A stretch of DNA of 64,000 nt from Crocodylus rhombifer. Taxonomy: Eukaryota; Chordata; Crocodylia; Crocodylidae. The DNA is taken from contig JAVSML010021635.1 of assembly GCA_038503035.1 (NCBI GenBank), positions 612,983 to 676,982 of the forward strand. Reading direction: 5' to 3'. Under the pieces are notes generated by a model. The model saw nothing but the letters and a program-made list of their open reading frames with translations, was not told the origin of the DNA and ran no database searches. The position numbers and the translations under genes are program-made. Below are positions 1-13,200 of this stretch, piece after piece. Each line of letters starts with the position of its first letter. The first letter of the stretch is position 1.

Positions 1-2353
1 CCAATAAAAATACCAAGAAACACTTCTTGCCTCTCATGTATATCCATATAAAGTATTCTTGGTTAATAATAACATTATGAACTTGAATTTCTGATATAAT
101 GACCTCGTAATTGATACACACCAGTATCACTTAAAGGTTACTATAACTAAAAATACTACCAACATCTCTCTCTCTGTTTTCCTTGTGCTCCAACAGGGCT
201 TTGCATATTCCACTCTTCCCCTGTATAGTCAGTCAATCTCTCTTTTGTTTACAAGACGCTGACAACCATCAGCAAAAGAAGATTCTTTAAAAGTTGCCTG
301 TTTTAGGAGGTAGAATTAAAAAAAGATCATTTTTGCAAAAACATTAAATATCCTGTGTCACTTTATATGACAGTAAGTCATGTTTTAGAAAGCCCCATCT
401 TTAGTTACCGTAAGATGAATGCTCAATTTGAATTCAGAAGGTTGAAAAGCAGAATGCTTGGCACTATTGAGTTTGCCTGGACACTTAAAAGCAGGGTAAT
501 GTGACCCCTATCACTAGCTGAAACTCGGTGGTAATTTTATAGATAAGGGGTTCTGCCGGTGATGAATGTAACTCCATTGAATTTAGTGTAGCTATCCCAA
601 TTCCTAGCACCTGAGGATGTGGCTAAAGATTTTCTAATGTAAAAATATTGGAGTGAGAAATATATTCAGGTTATTATTTTAAGCAGCAAATGTGGTTTGT
701 GTTCTGTTTGGGTTGTTTTGTTATTGTTTGAGTATAGCACATTTTATTTGAATTTGTACAGCTGCTCCTGCCAGTAGTTGTGCACGTGAGTAACAGCAGC
801 ATTACTATGCACATGTCTTAATATTACAGCTGTCAGGGCCTGAGCCGGAAAATGTCCTTCACACAGAAAAACAAATCATCTTTTTTTTTTTTTTAATTGT
901 GTGAAGAAGCATAGGTACTTTGACTGCACTTCTTATGACCCTTTTGAAGATTAACAGTAAAATCACTGCAATTGTTTATTTTCTGTACCTGAATGATAGG
1001 TGAAATAAGTGACATCCATTATATTTAGTTCTGCATTGTGTCACTTATTTGAATTGATCAGACCTCTCATCATGCATGATATTCAAATTAGGGAGGTGAA
1101 AATAACAGTTGATTTCTGTTAGTTTATCAATTTTGACACATCTGTTTGTTCCAGGCCTGGAGAAATAACCAAGAAATACCAAACAATTAGTACTGTATTT
1201 TAAATGTAGCAGTGCCTTGTATTAAAGGAGTATTAAGGTTAGAAATTATAGTTTAAGGTGAGCACCTGTTTCTTGTGATGTTTTATCAAAACTGAGAGAA
1301 CTAAATATTAAATACTTAACATTTCAATTTAGTTTTTTACAAACTGTACAGCTGTTTTTCTTCTTTTGCATTTCACTCAACTAACTATACTAATCTCTCT
1401 CATGTACTAGCCTGATTTACAGTATTTGCCTAGCAAACTTTTCAGAGAACATATTATAAATTTTAAAACAATCTGGCACCATTATATTATTCTTAGCCAG
1501 TTGACTACAGAATCTAAGTCTGATGTATTCACTTTCAACTGAAGCAAATCCTGACAAGAACGCCTAGCTGTAAGGCATGAACATTCTAAAAAAAATCAAT
1601 TCTCTTATTTTTTCATAAATATTTATTTTCACATCTTAGCAGTTTTTATCTTCAGGAACATCAGAATTTCAACAGTAATGCTCTTTGCCTTTTTTTCTGT
1701 TGTGCCATGCTAAGGTGCAGGTACCATGCTGATACAGTCATAAACATACAGATTGTTTTGCTATGATGCACACTACTTAAACTGTTTGAGTTTGTTTGTT
1801 TAATTTATATTGTGCCTATGGTGACAAGCCATTTGCCAAATCCTGTCACTTTATATATTAAAAACACTGATGAAAATGATTTAAGACGATCTGCTATTTT
1901 GTTCCGCAGGCACTCATCCTGTACCTGCCTCCTAGCAACTAATTAAGGCTGATTACATTGCTTTTGAAAAGATTTTATTACAGTTAATCAAAAAACAACT
2001 TGCACTTCAGTCCACTCCACCTCTACTCACACCCAATCTGTGCTGCAGAAGACTGCTGCACATTACCAAGTTTTGCTAGCAGAATTTATGTTCTCCTAGC
2101 AGAGTTCTGAGGGCTTCCACACTGAAAACTCCCCCACTGTTCTGCCAAATAGATTAAGGCTTTTGCTGTCAGTTGACAGCTGACACAGATCTGCTGGCCG
2201 ATTTGCTGGTTGCCAAATAAGCCTGTCCTATGTTGCTTGGACCCTACCTGGGATAATTGCTGCTAGTTTGCTGTACACTAAATTATTTCATACCATTGTC
2301 TTTCAGTAAGAAGCAAGTGCTCTTTCCAATAGAAGTGAGTTATGTTTAGTAAT

Positions 2354-3474
2354 AATACCTTTAATTGGACCAACTATATACATAAAAGGTAAATATAAAG
2401 GAAATAAGGAGTTAAAAGTAATTGTTCTACCTGAGCTGTTCTAGCTTAGGGTCTATCTGTTTTGTCTGACCTCTCTCCCAACTATATATTTGGTTCAGTG
2501 AAAGATTTTATGACACAAACCTTGCTTCTAGCATATTGTATAGACCACCGTGGATACAACAGCACTGTAGCACTGTTATCTAATAACATGTAGTCATTCG
2601 GCAAAATTGAACGTTTAACGAGTTCCCAGCAGTAGAGTTGGAGTGTTGTTGTAAGTGGTGTAACTGAGGGGAGCAGGAGCCCAAGTTACAGCCGTTGGGG
2701 ATGAAAAGAAAAGGTACAAAGACAGCTGCTGCCACAGAGGGGCAGCTGGCCACACTGCTGGCAGCACAGGGCTCAGTGCTGCCTTGTGCACTGAAGCTGC
2801 AAGGTGGAGACCTACCCTTTTATGCCTTTGTAGCCACGATGGTCCAGGAAATATATGAAAAGCAAGGGTTGTTTTGCTGAGAATTTTAAATTGGACCAAG
2901 TGACAGAGATGTAGTGAGCTCATTCAATGCCTGGGGGGAGGGGAAAGGGGTTGCCAACCACTGTAGACAGGGATTGGGGGTGGGGGTGGGAGGTAAGAAA
3001 AGTCTGGTCTGCCCAGGCTCTCATACACTGAAGGCTGCCACCACAGCATTGGCTCTGGTGGTTGCATCCCTGTGGCCTAGGCTCCATGGGAGCTGACCCT
3101 CCTGCCCTGGTATTTACCCCACCTTCTTCCCCCTCCCTGCCCTCCCATTTGCTGTTGTGTGCAGCGCTCTACCTGCTGTGGCAAAAACTCCCCCGCATGT
3201 GTGGAGTGGGAAGAAACTCTTGCCCCTCAGATACACAGCTGGGTACAAGGCTGCACTGTCCAACTGCCTCTGCTGCGGCAGACTTCTGTGGGGTAAGGAG
3301 GGGGATAGTTGATACCTGGAGCTAATCCCTGCCCCACCCCCACCCCTCCCAGTTAAACAACTGCTACATATCTAGTTGACAATGTTAGACAAGCTTTCAC
3401 ACCTAAAATCCCTTTCCTTCCCAAACGTAAGTATTAACAACATTTCCTTTTCCAGTTGGTCCAACAAAGGTATT
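2354..3474. repeat. Inverted pair of TTGGTCCAA-type repeat ends
   Basis: Left arm 2354-2375 reads AATACCTTTAATTGGACCAACT. Right arm 3454-3474 is its near-perfect inverse. The core AGTTGGTCCAA(T/C)AAA recurs at about 36745 and 60865, so it is the end of a dispersed family. Between the arms lies a GC-rich stretch with unsupported open frames. It could be one element with inverted ends or two oppositely oriented insertions. Confidence 0.6.
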
Positions 3475-6297
3475 GCCAAAAATCCTCCATTGTCAGTGAC
3501 TTCAGAGGGAAATATTTATTTTTTTTTTTAGATTTGTATCTTGCCCTAGTACCTTGGAGTAGGTTTAGTAGGGTGAAAGATGCCTATGCACCTTATAATA
3601 ATATTGACTATTTCTATTAGCTAGAAGCTGCTATGCTAGCATCAGTCAGCTGAATGGCATATTGCTGATATAAGCAGGTAATGTCAGTTGATATAGTCAA
3701 AGCACTAAGTGAAATTCTTCATCTTATTCATCAGAACACACAGGCTGTAAATCTAGGTGTGTATCAGACTGTTGTGTAATGGGAGAGAAAGGCAATTGGT
3801 CTCATTACAAAGTGACTTTGTCTAGTGTAGTGTGAGAAAAGAATTAACCTTACGCAGTTGAGAAGACTCTACTTTTTATTTTCAAAAGCTAAAAACACAT
3901 TAAATATTTTTAAAAATATATGTACTGTTTTTGTTTGGCATGTTTTGATTTTACATACATTTGTGCACACCCTCTTCTAGCTTATTAGCTGGAGCTGGAA
4001 TTTTTAAAATACCACTTTAAGCTACAGCATTCTCCAATGCCGGATAGGCTACTTTGTACTTTACTATATACTTAATGGTGGCAACACAAGTCTAGGTATT
4101 AGGCTTCTGCTGCAGAAGCAACACTAAGAGTTTAGTTTTTAATTGTTAGTTATTTATTTATTTAGAATTCTTTCAGCTAAACAGTTTTACTGTTCTTTCC
4201 CTTTTTGTATTCACATGCTAAAATCTTATTTTAAAAACCCGAATTTTTTTAACAACTTAGAGTCCAGTTTGGAGCTTAAGTGATTGAAGTCTAGTATTAA
4301 TCAGGCTTGGAGCAATGTCTAGATTTACATAAATAAAATCTCAAACTGTACAGTTATTTTGATATTCTTAATGGATTTTGGCCCCAGTTCTAGCATTTGA
4401 TGTTCAAACATTGATTCGTAAATAATTGCATTTAATCTCATTTAATTATCCTGCTCTGCTAACATGCCATTTTGCTTTGCTTATGTCAGGCTCTGTTCTG
4501 GCATTAAAGATACTTGTTTAACTTGTCTGTTCCACTATGTGTTGTCTGTGTGAGTCACTGGCTATATCTGGTTAAATTGGGAGAGGTCTAGCTATGTGCT
4601 TCTGCAGGTTGGTTGCAAGGTGGTAGACTTCCAAAGGAAATGAACTAGTATCTTCTTCCTGCTTTCACTTAAGTTTGGAGCCAAATAGTGGATTGTAGTA
4701 ATTATTAGCAAGACCTGAATGCATGCACAAGATAGTCTGGGTAATCTGATGTATAAACCCAACCTCTGCTATTCCCCACAAAGTCAGAGTTATATTTCAA
4801 GCACATCAAAAATAGCATTTACCTTTGATTCATGTAATGAAATTGAAGCTCAGAGTTTTTATTTTTTAACTCATAAGACAATGTTACTTGAAATGTAAAA
4901 CATACCTGTTGGGGGAAGCTATCGGAAGGACTAGCTGGGATGGAGTGATGGAAGGGGGTGGAATTCATGGACCATCCTCTGCCATGGCAGGCCTATAAAT
5001 TCGTCTCCATGGGCTCAAAATTCTTCTTTTCTTCTTTTTAAAGAAGTGAGCCTCTAACTGCTGTTCTGAAGCTACTCTTCAAAATGTGAAGCCCATGTTA
5101 CTGATGCTAAGTTATACTGATGCAGAGGCTTCTGCTTGAATTTGCTGAAAGAGTGAAACTGAACTACTAAGGTGGTAAATGCTCACTTATATGGGTTTCA
5201 GCTCAGATGCAATTTGATAATACTTTAGCTCTCAACACTACCTATTACACTACTTAGTGGGGCAGAAAGAGAAGCAAGGAAGATCTCTTCACTAATTTCC
5301 CAAAGTGTATTGTAGTGGGAGTAAACAGCCAGTCAGGAAAGGGTATGGGAGATGAATATATTGAGATGAGGAATCCTTTAACAACCAACCTATAAGAGTG
5401 AAACCCTAACCATGTGCCCACCATCCCTCCATGTTGCTGGGAGAGCACTGACTTAAGACAAGTGAAAAATGTATCTAAAAATCTTGCTCAAAGTTGTTTT
5501 TCCCTGATGTTGCGCTGTGAGTTATGGAATTTCAGCCTTCCTACAAATGTAAAACAGACAAGAACTCCCTGAAAATAGTGTTCACATTTCAACATACATG
5601 TTTTCCTTTAGCTCGTGCTGAATTGACCAGCCTAAAAAGAATTGGGAATTGTCAGTACTTTTAAAAATATTTTATTTTCTATACCGGCTAATTAGTTTTC
5701 ATTGATGAAACATAAGTACCTTACAGTTATGATTTAAAATTTTAAAAGTTGTAGTTTCAGTGTTAGCAGAGGAATATTTTATAAAATAGTTAATGCTTCC
5801 AGTTTTATTCTTTCTTTTTTTGCTCTTGTTGCTCCACCCATAACTGTAGTATCTGATGGCCTTCCAATAGTTCAGTAAGTAATATACGATTTGTTCTCTC
5901 ATCCTTTCACTCAAAGAAAGAACAAAAAAGTATAAACAATGCCATACTGAGATCACATGTCCATGTAGCCCAGTATTTTCTCTCTCTCATGGCAGCAAAA
6001 ACCGAAAGCAGTATTTGAGCAGGATATATTTGCTTTTGAGTATCTTGTTTTTTGGCGTGAAGTTTTATTTCAGTTGGTTTCTCTCTAGGTTTATGTGTAG
6101 AATTTCTCTAGAACTAAAGCTCTATCCCACTATTTAGTTAATAGCTCAATATGTAGACAGATAATTTTCTGGCACACAAATACTTATTCTTATGTATAAA
6201 CTTAGATGTCATGTGACTTTAGAGCTTGTTTCTGGCAGTTTATCTGTGATCTCCCACAGTCATTAGTGTCCATATAGCTTATTTACACACTACTCTA

Positions 6298-6480
6298 CCA
6301 TAGAATGTCATAGAAAAGTAGGGCTAGAAGGGGCCTCTAGAGGTCATCTAGCTCAACCCCCTGTGAGGCAGAATCATCCCCAAACCATCCTATAAAAATT
6401 TGTTGTCTAACTTATTAGCAAACCTACAAGGTTAGCCCTGACACAACCACAAGGCATAATACCCTAACCTACCACAGGTA
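6298..6480 (-). mobile_element. CR1 LINE 3' end fragment
   Basis: Shows the reverse complement of the CR1 3' end: CATAGAA...GGGCTAGAAGGGGCCTCTAGAGGTCATCTAG and CAACCCCCTG. Heavily 5' truncated, with no coding part. Confidence 0.75.
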
Positions 6481-6749
6481 AAGCAGACAGACCATGGTGG
6501 CTAGTGTCCTGCTGCTGCAAAGGTTTTTCCATTACTGCATGCATGTAACTTCCTATAGGGTTTAAAGGACAAATTCCACTTGGTGAACTGGTAGTGGCAA
6601 ATGTTGATCCTCTTGGATCATGGTGTATGCATGACCTTTAATGCATATGCCTGGGCAAGAATTTTTGGAGGAGTGAAGGCTGCCCAGACCTTCTATCCAC
6701 TGAGACAGAATCCAAGGATCAGATTGAATCCTCCATGGCTGTAGTTGTA

Positions 6750-6823
6750 TAAATGTCTGGGAATCAAACCCAGGTCTCCTGTGTGGTAGACAAGGAGTCT
6801 ACCACTGAACCACAGGGGAATCC
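6750..6823 (-). repeat. tRNA-Gly-like SINE head or tRNA pseudogene
   Basis: On the - strand the sequence shows an A box (TGGTTCAGTGG), an anticodon-arm-like segment with loop CTACCAC, and a B box in GGGTTTGATTCCC flanked by a perfect T stem (CTGGG/CCCAG). The body resembles tRNA-Gly. The acceptor-stem halves do not pair, so this is a tRNA-derived SINE head or a dead tRNA copy, not a working tRNA. Confidence 0.65.
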
Positions 6824-7843
6824 TTGATGACCTGGTAATGGGTTATTTAACACTTTGATAAGTTTTGAAAGTCTTTGCCCCAATTCATTACTGCATCCTG
6901 ACCCTTTTAGCTGTTCTTGCTGTGCAAAAGGAGCCTAAAACAGACTGATTACCCAGCAGCCATTCCCCTGGGAAATCCTTGTGTGGGAGTGATTGGGGGA
7001 AGGATGTGCTGTGACTGAAGCTCTCACTGCTTTGGCTATTCTAGATTCCAGGTGGTTTAAAAGGAATTGCCCAAACTCTTAGTAAGCTAGAGCAGTCCCT
7101 GGGGAGGTTTTCCTGTGTGGAGCCTCTGTTATGTCAAAAAAGTTCTCTAGTGTAGACCATTAGAAGGAGTCTTTCTCTTGGCATAGCTATACTGTCTTCC
7201 TGAACATCATGAACCAAAGCAATAAAAACCATCTTCTGTTGACATAGCTGTGTTCACACCAGAGTTTTTCCTGTGATAGCAATTCCAGTGAGAAGGTAAT
7301 ATTTTTTTCATACTTGTACCCAAATGTAATAGTGCTGGGAAAACGTTTCAGTGTAGATTAAGCCTTAAGAAATGGGTCTTGGGCTAGCCAAGAATTTGGG
7401 AGTCTAAGAAGTGGTGTAAAGCTCTGTCCCTTGTCATTCGGCTTGCAGCTCTTCAGAGGTGTGGCTCATAATTTGGCCTTTAAAGTTTGGCTATATCTAT
7501 TAGAAATGGAGACTAGCAATTTTAAATGCAATTGTAAATTACCAAACAGAATTCATAATTGGAGAAATTTTTTTATCTAGACATATAATATAGTAATTAT
7601 GATGATTTTATTGATTTTTATCTGTCAAGATTAGTGTGGAATGAAACATGGACTCCAAGATGAAAAGGGAAATATTGTAATAAATTTATTATTGTAAAGC
7701 CCAGCTCACTTTACATTGAAAATGTACCTGGCTTAAAAAAGGAAAATTTAATTCTATTTGTTTGCTTTTAAACTTTGACACAGATATAAAAAGTTGAGGA
7801 TCTCTGTTGCATCTTGTCAACTGATTCACTATTGTGTTGATCT

Positions 7844-8283
7844 CCTAGACCAGGGGTGTCAAACATAAGGCCTGCGGGCCAGATCTGGCTTGCAGAACCA
7901 TTCCATTCAGCCCACTGGTAGTCTGGTGGGTAACCAGAAGTGCTATGTCTTGACTCTGTGCCACTGGGCAGTGGCATGGAGCCAGAGGCATGCAGCTGCA
8001 GGGAGCTGTGTTCAGGCAATACTGCAGAGCCAAGGGGCTGCCACCTATAGTCGTGTCTGTCTGGACCGCTGCATGTCCCTGGCTCCATACTGATGTTTGG
8101 TCAGAGCTCTGGGTTGCCTCACCAATGCATGCCCTTGGCTCTGAGTTGCTTGAATACAGCTCTGCACAGTTGCCCAACCTCAGATCCACACTGCTGCCTA
8201 AATGTAGCCCTGCGAATCCAACCCAAGAGGAGACCTTTTGGTCCAGATCCAGCCTGTGGTAAGTTTGACACCAGTGGTCTAGG
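7844..8283. mobile_element. hAT-like non-autonomous DNA transposon
   Basis: Terminal inverted repeats of 21 bp, CCTAGACCAGGGGTGTCAAAC at the left and its inverse at 8263-8283, agree at 19 positions. Similarity extends inward through the CCAGATC(T/C)(G/A)GC motifs. Internal sequence is GC-rich with overlapping frames on both strands and no transposase. A clear target-site duplication is not visible. Confidence 0.7.
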
Positions 8284-8795
8284 TTATAGTAAATTGTGTG
8301 CATGTTTGTGAGATGCTATGTCCCTACTAGTACTCAATTATTTTTTACTGCCATTAGCACAGGGCATGTCTACATTGTTTCCATGCTTCTTAAAAATAAA
8401 CTCTGATTTACCCTGAGGTGGTACAGATCTGAAGTGGTAAGGATACCATGGGACTGCTCCCCACCACTGCTTTTGAGATCTGTGTGTCCAGATTATAAGG
8501 GTGGCAGCAGCAACAAGTTCCAGTTGCAGAGTGGGATTAGGTGGATGAGATTTATTTTTTTTTCATCACATTCAGTGGCAATATAGAGCCAGTGTAGGCA
8601 TGCTGGCAGTCATGCCTTTCTTTTCATCAAGTCCTTTTAAAGTATTGAAACTTAAATTGTTAAAGAGGAATGCTATTAAGTACTGTTAAAAGGGAAAGAT
8701 TTTGTTGTGAAGGTGCTTTATTTCTTTTTTTTTGTAATTGGAATGTTAGTTTTATGTAATGCTTTGCAACATATCTATCACTTTGCTTTTTGCAG

Positions 8796-10254
8796 TACAG
8801 CCAAACCCAAGAACGTAGAATTGCATTTTAAAGCACCCATGAGTCTTGACAACTTGGAAAGTGAGCAAGAGTCTCTTGAAAAAGCACTTAATAAAACTAA
8901 CAACAGTATTGCCAACAAAATTTCCCTGTTTGAAAATAAATGTTCTCATCAGAATCAGCGACCTACTGATGTCCCTGCTTCAAAAAACAGTGTTGTATCA
9001 AACACATTTGTTGGTAGAGCAAAGTTGAAATTTGGAAAGCAAGCCACAGAAAATGGACAACCTGATAAAATAATAAATAAGCAGAACAGTTGCCAGAAGT
9101 TTTCTGAAAATGGGACACAGATTAAAGAAGACTCTGCAGAAGTAAAGGTCAAACTTGAAGAAAGCTCTCAAGCAGGGACTCCAACTAATGAGGAGGGTGG
9201 AAGGGTAGCAGAACTTAAAGTAAAAGCTGCTGGATCTCTTTTCAACCAAACCAGCAAAGCAGATGCTTGTTCTACCTTATTAAAACAATCGGATGCAGAA
9301 CCTCCTATGATTAATAATGACAGTTTACAACCTAAATCTCTCAATGAAAGTAAAATCTTCCAAGATGATGATAACCAAACAATTGTGTGCTCAAAATTAC
9401 TTCAAAATGAAAAAACAATACTGCTGCCAAAAGTAGACAGCTCATCACCTTGTAATAAGTATCCTCTAAAGTCTGTTTTGGTTTCCAAGGAACCAGAATT
9501 ACAGAAGATAGAAAACGATTGCAAAAAGACGAAAATAGGAGATTCTACAAACGTACACTATACCAAAGACAATTTAGATAACGTGCAGACTTTAGAGCAA
9601 AATGTTACCGATATACAGCAAAGCCCAGACAGCATTTGTAATGGTTCTGCTGCTCCTGATGATAGCATTTTTGATTCTCCAACTGACATGAAGAAGTTTG
9701 CTGAAACTATCAAAAATCTAGACAGTTCAATTTGTGTACCACAGAAGAAAAAAAGGCCCAAGCTTCCCAAATCTCCAGCACCTTACTTTGCAATGCCTCC
9801 AATCCATGAAGACAATTTAGAGAAAATATTTGATCCCAATATATTTACACTTGGTTTGGGAGTAAAGAGAGAAAAGAAACAAGATTTATCCCCAGCCCAA
9901 CAAATTAAAATGCAAAGTCTAGAAACTATAGCTAAGGTAAGACCCAAGCGTATATCTACAGAGCAGAGTGTACTTTTCCAGTCACTGAAGTCATCCAACA
10001 GAAATGAACCTATAATAGTTGAGGAAATAAATGGAAAAGAGAACAATGATAGTGTAGATGGTGAAATTAAGAGATCCCATCTGGAAAAAAGTTCACTCTA
10101 CTCAAGTTTACTATCAACAACAGCTAAAGAAAAGATTATTCCTCCTGCAACCTCAGCAAATACCATCATAACAGCTTTTGCAGCTGACTCCTCAGGCATT
10201 CCTTCTTTACTGCTGAACACTGCTGGACCATTCAATGTTCCTCAAAAGTCAGAG
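8796..10254 (+). CDS. CRYBG1: CRYBG1 exon A: N-terminal disordered region
   Basis: The exon opens after a pyrimidine-rich acceptor ending TTGCAG and closes at AGAG|GTAATA. An ATG lies at 8707 in the same open frame, but that stretch reads as the hydrophobic translation of a polypyrimidine tract, so I start at the splice acceptor. The first base completes a split codon (phase 2 intron upstream); the exon ends in phase 0. The 486 codons are rich in Ser, Asn, Lys and Glu with no obvious fold. A basic cluster KKKRPK (residues 317-322) could be a nuclear localisation signal. It is followed by the more ordered-looking segment [19 protein letters not shown], which I believe is conserved among CRYBG proteins. 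Confidence 0.88.
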
Positions 10255-13200
10255 GTAATAAAACCAAATAGTTCAGAAGATTAAGCCTTAAGAAACCCAA
10301 TGTGGCTTCCAAATAACCTTTTATGTTTTAATTTTCTACTTCAGTCTCTTTCAGATAAAGTTCCAAGTTACATGGAAAAATATTTGCAAATGGATGATGT
10401 GAAAAAAGAATTGGGCTTACAAATGCCAAATTATGGACGCAATGGCAAAAGTTTCTCAAGCTGGCTGGGGTCTAGCCAGTATGAACAAAGTGTTCTTTCT
10501 GGTTCATTGGATATAGAGGTGAGTATGTCAAAACTCTGTGTCACTTTGAAAAGTTATTCACCTTTCACATTTGCTACATGCTGTACACATCTCTGTGATT
10601 TATTTTTCCTTCTCAACAGCGACATACATAAATTATGAATTTAGACTGAAGAATGGTTTAATAGAAATTTAGGCTTTAAAAGTGAGACTATGTATGTAAT
10701 ACTTCTTGATATGATGACAGTCCTATGAGGTGGACTTATCTTACAACTCCGTAAATAAACATCAGACACAGTAGTATGAAGCTTCACTTTGCCATGATTT
10801 TTTGCAAAGTATGTTCTAATTCCATCTTTCTTGCAAATTAATGGTGTGCTTTCTATATGCTCCCCTGTTCTTAGCAACTTATAAGTACTTCTTTTCTTCC
10901 ACTGAAATTCTCCGTTGCAAAAAATTCTCTCTAACTAACAAAAAGACAGTCTCTGTCCATTTCTGCTTCTAACATCCATCTACTTTTTGAAGGGCAGTAG
11001 CCAGAATTTTGAAAAAAACTTTAAAAGCTGTATAAGGATAAAAGATGAAAAGCGTTAATCACCTTAGACTGAAGTCCTTTTTGTTTGTTCTGAGTAGCGT
11101 CCATGCAGACTATTCATTTGATTATACCTACCTACCTACCTACCTATAGATACTGATATCTATAGATCTAGATATAGCTATATATATCTATGTTAAAGTA
11201 ACCGATAAAGGAAAACCTGCTACTTCCTTAGTGGTGATATTCTTTTTCACTCCATTATGGTATATTCACATTATTTTTATCTAAATTTATGAATAAATAC
11301 TGTACAATTTCAGCTATTCCTGCTGCTACAGATCTTGGTTCTTGAAGTGTTATTCACCATTACACAATAGACAAAATGTATTCAGTAGGTGGTGGAACAG
11401 CGGAAGGTAGTGCCTCTTCTCAATCCTGCAGACCCCACTGAAAAGAAAAGGTAGTCAGGAAGCATTTCTTCAAACTGAATAGTTATCTGATGTCCCTGGC
11501 ATAGATCTTTCCTGCCTTCCCCTCAAGGAAGGAGACAACACCGTCTTCCACTTTTAAAGCTGTTTTCCCCCCCATTGGAGTCCAGACTTATTTCAAAATG
11601 TTGTAAGAATCAAATTAAATTAAGCAAAAGTTCAGATTTAACTTGGCAGATGGAAAGGCATTCTTCCTTTGAATGTTTCTGCTGTGACAGTTTTTAAGAG
11701 GATGTTTGTGAAACTTGGATATTAAAGATGTTTCATTGGTTACTGTCCCTTCGCCAGTTGTGCTCCTGGCTTGAGTTCAAACAAACACTTTTGACAAGTT
11801 GAGGGCCCTGATTTGTCTGTAAACAGATCCTTCTCTACTCCTGAAACTTACTCCCATGTGGGATCTACTTGGATTCCATACGCTGCTTGAAGCAGCAGCA
11901 GTGTTCTCTCCACTGCCACCACTGTAAGCCCCGCAGTGACATGGACTGTGGTGCTCACAGCGGAGGCAATGTCAGGGAATGCTGGTGCCACTGAAACCCT
12001 CCTCATGGGGCCTGCAGCAGGGATGGTGACCTGCTGCTTCTGCTGTGATCTCGCAGCTGACAGTGTCGCCACCACTATGCGCCTTGTCAGCTGCGGGGCT
12101 GGCAGTGGGTGGTGCACCTCTGTGGCTGGCAACCGTCAACTGATGGGGCTTCCAGACACGAGAGCATTGGCCACACATTCAGTTAATGCCGTGATTAGTA
12201 CAAGCTACAAAGTTGTTATGTTTTTGTGGAATAACTTTATAGTTTGTTGCTTGTTTTATATGACATTAATTGGTTGGACGTGCAGCTGGGTCACAAGTTA
12301 AGGCGTGATTAGCTGGTTAATCACACCTTAGGCCCCCTCTATATGTCACACTTAAGATGAAGAACTATTTTATATACTCTGGTGACTAAGCTGATTGTGA
12401 CACTCAAGGTAATAAGCAGCAGGAAGAAAAAAATGAAGTCAGGGCAGCAAAAAAATAAATGACCATGACACCATTTTTAAAATGGGGCAAGTACTAACTG
12501 GAATTTAATCAGAACCTATAAAACCAGTAGTGACTGCATCCACATCTTGATAATGCTTACAAAACACTAATGCTGGTTAGGCTGCTCATGTTGTGAAACT
12601 AATGCCTATCATTCTGACTAATACTGCCAAGCTATTTTCTTTTATTTTGCCTGTACATCTGTAGTTCCTTTTCGTATATTTAGATTATAAGATGTTTGGA
12701 ACAGGAACTATCTTTTTGTTCTGTGTATGTATACAGCACATAGCTTAATGGGGTTGAGGCTCAGGACAAGAGCTCCTAAATTCTCTAATACAAATAAATT
12801 AAAATGCTATTTTTTTTTTTTCCAGGAACCAGAGATGTGGAGTTTGGGAAATTTTCCATTTTTGAAAATTTTCCAGTGCTTTATTTTTCTGTGGGGAAAA
12901 ATGCAACTAAATGGCATATTTTGTATCATTTAATTTAAACTAAGTTTTAAGCTGTTGCTTAATTTTTAATTTTTAAGCTGTTGCTTAATTTTGCATATTT
13001 GAGCATTTTATGTCGGCTGTTACTATTGGCATATTTTTACTGAGCTCCCTCTGTTATCCTACTAATATTTTTTAATGAACATTTTCTTACTGGTGGTATG
13101 ATTATCTGAAATGTATATTTGATATGCTGCTCTTTCGAATATGTGTACATGGTTTTTTTAAATTAGTTTTGAATTATTTTTATATTTTCACATACTGACC

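Larger units (their letters stand above)
1..8795 (+). other. CRYBG1 upstream intron (partial)
   Basis: No coding exon is recognised here. The first exon begins with one base of a split codon, so an upstream exon must lie outside the window. The stretch holds an inverted pair of reptile-type repeat ends (2354-3474), a CR1 3' end (about 6298-6480), a tRNA-Gly-like SINE head (about 6750-6823) and a hAT-like element (7844-8283). Short open frames in the GC-rich 2640-3350 and 7850-8300 stretches look like repeat sequence rather than genes. From 8351 to 8640 there is repeat-like sequence beginning with GCATGTCTACATTG, whose ends I cannot define. Confidence 0.7.

Noticed and set aside
6750..6823. 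Functional tRNA-Gly gene
   Set aside because: The acceptor-stem halves do not pair and the 3' side runs into unrelated sequence, so it was reported as a SINE head or pseudogene.
7845..8303. 152-codon - strand open frame
   Set aside because: It spans a hAT-like non-autonomous element end to end and carries no transposase motif.
8707..8795. ATG at 8707 as the start of a 525-codon protein
   Set aside because: The first 30 codons translate a polypyrimidine tract ending in TTGCAG, a splice acceptor. The frame being open through an intron end is chance.
10255..10284. Read-through of exon A to the stop at 10282-10284
   Set aside because: AGAG|GTAATA is a donor, and joining to 10345 keeps the frame and conserved sequence. 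The extra codons look intronic.
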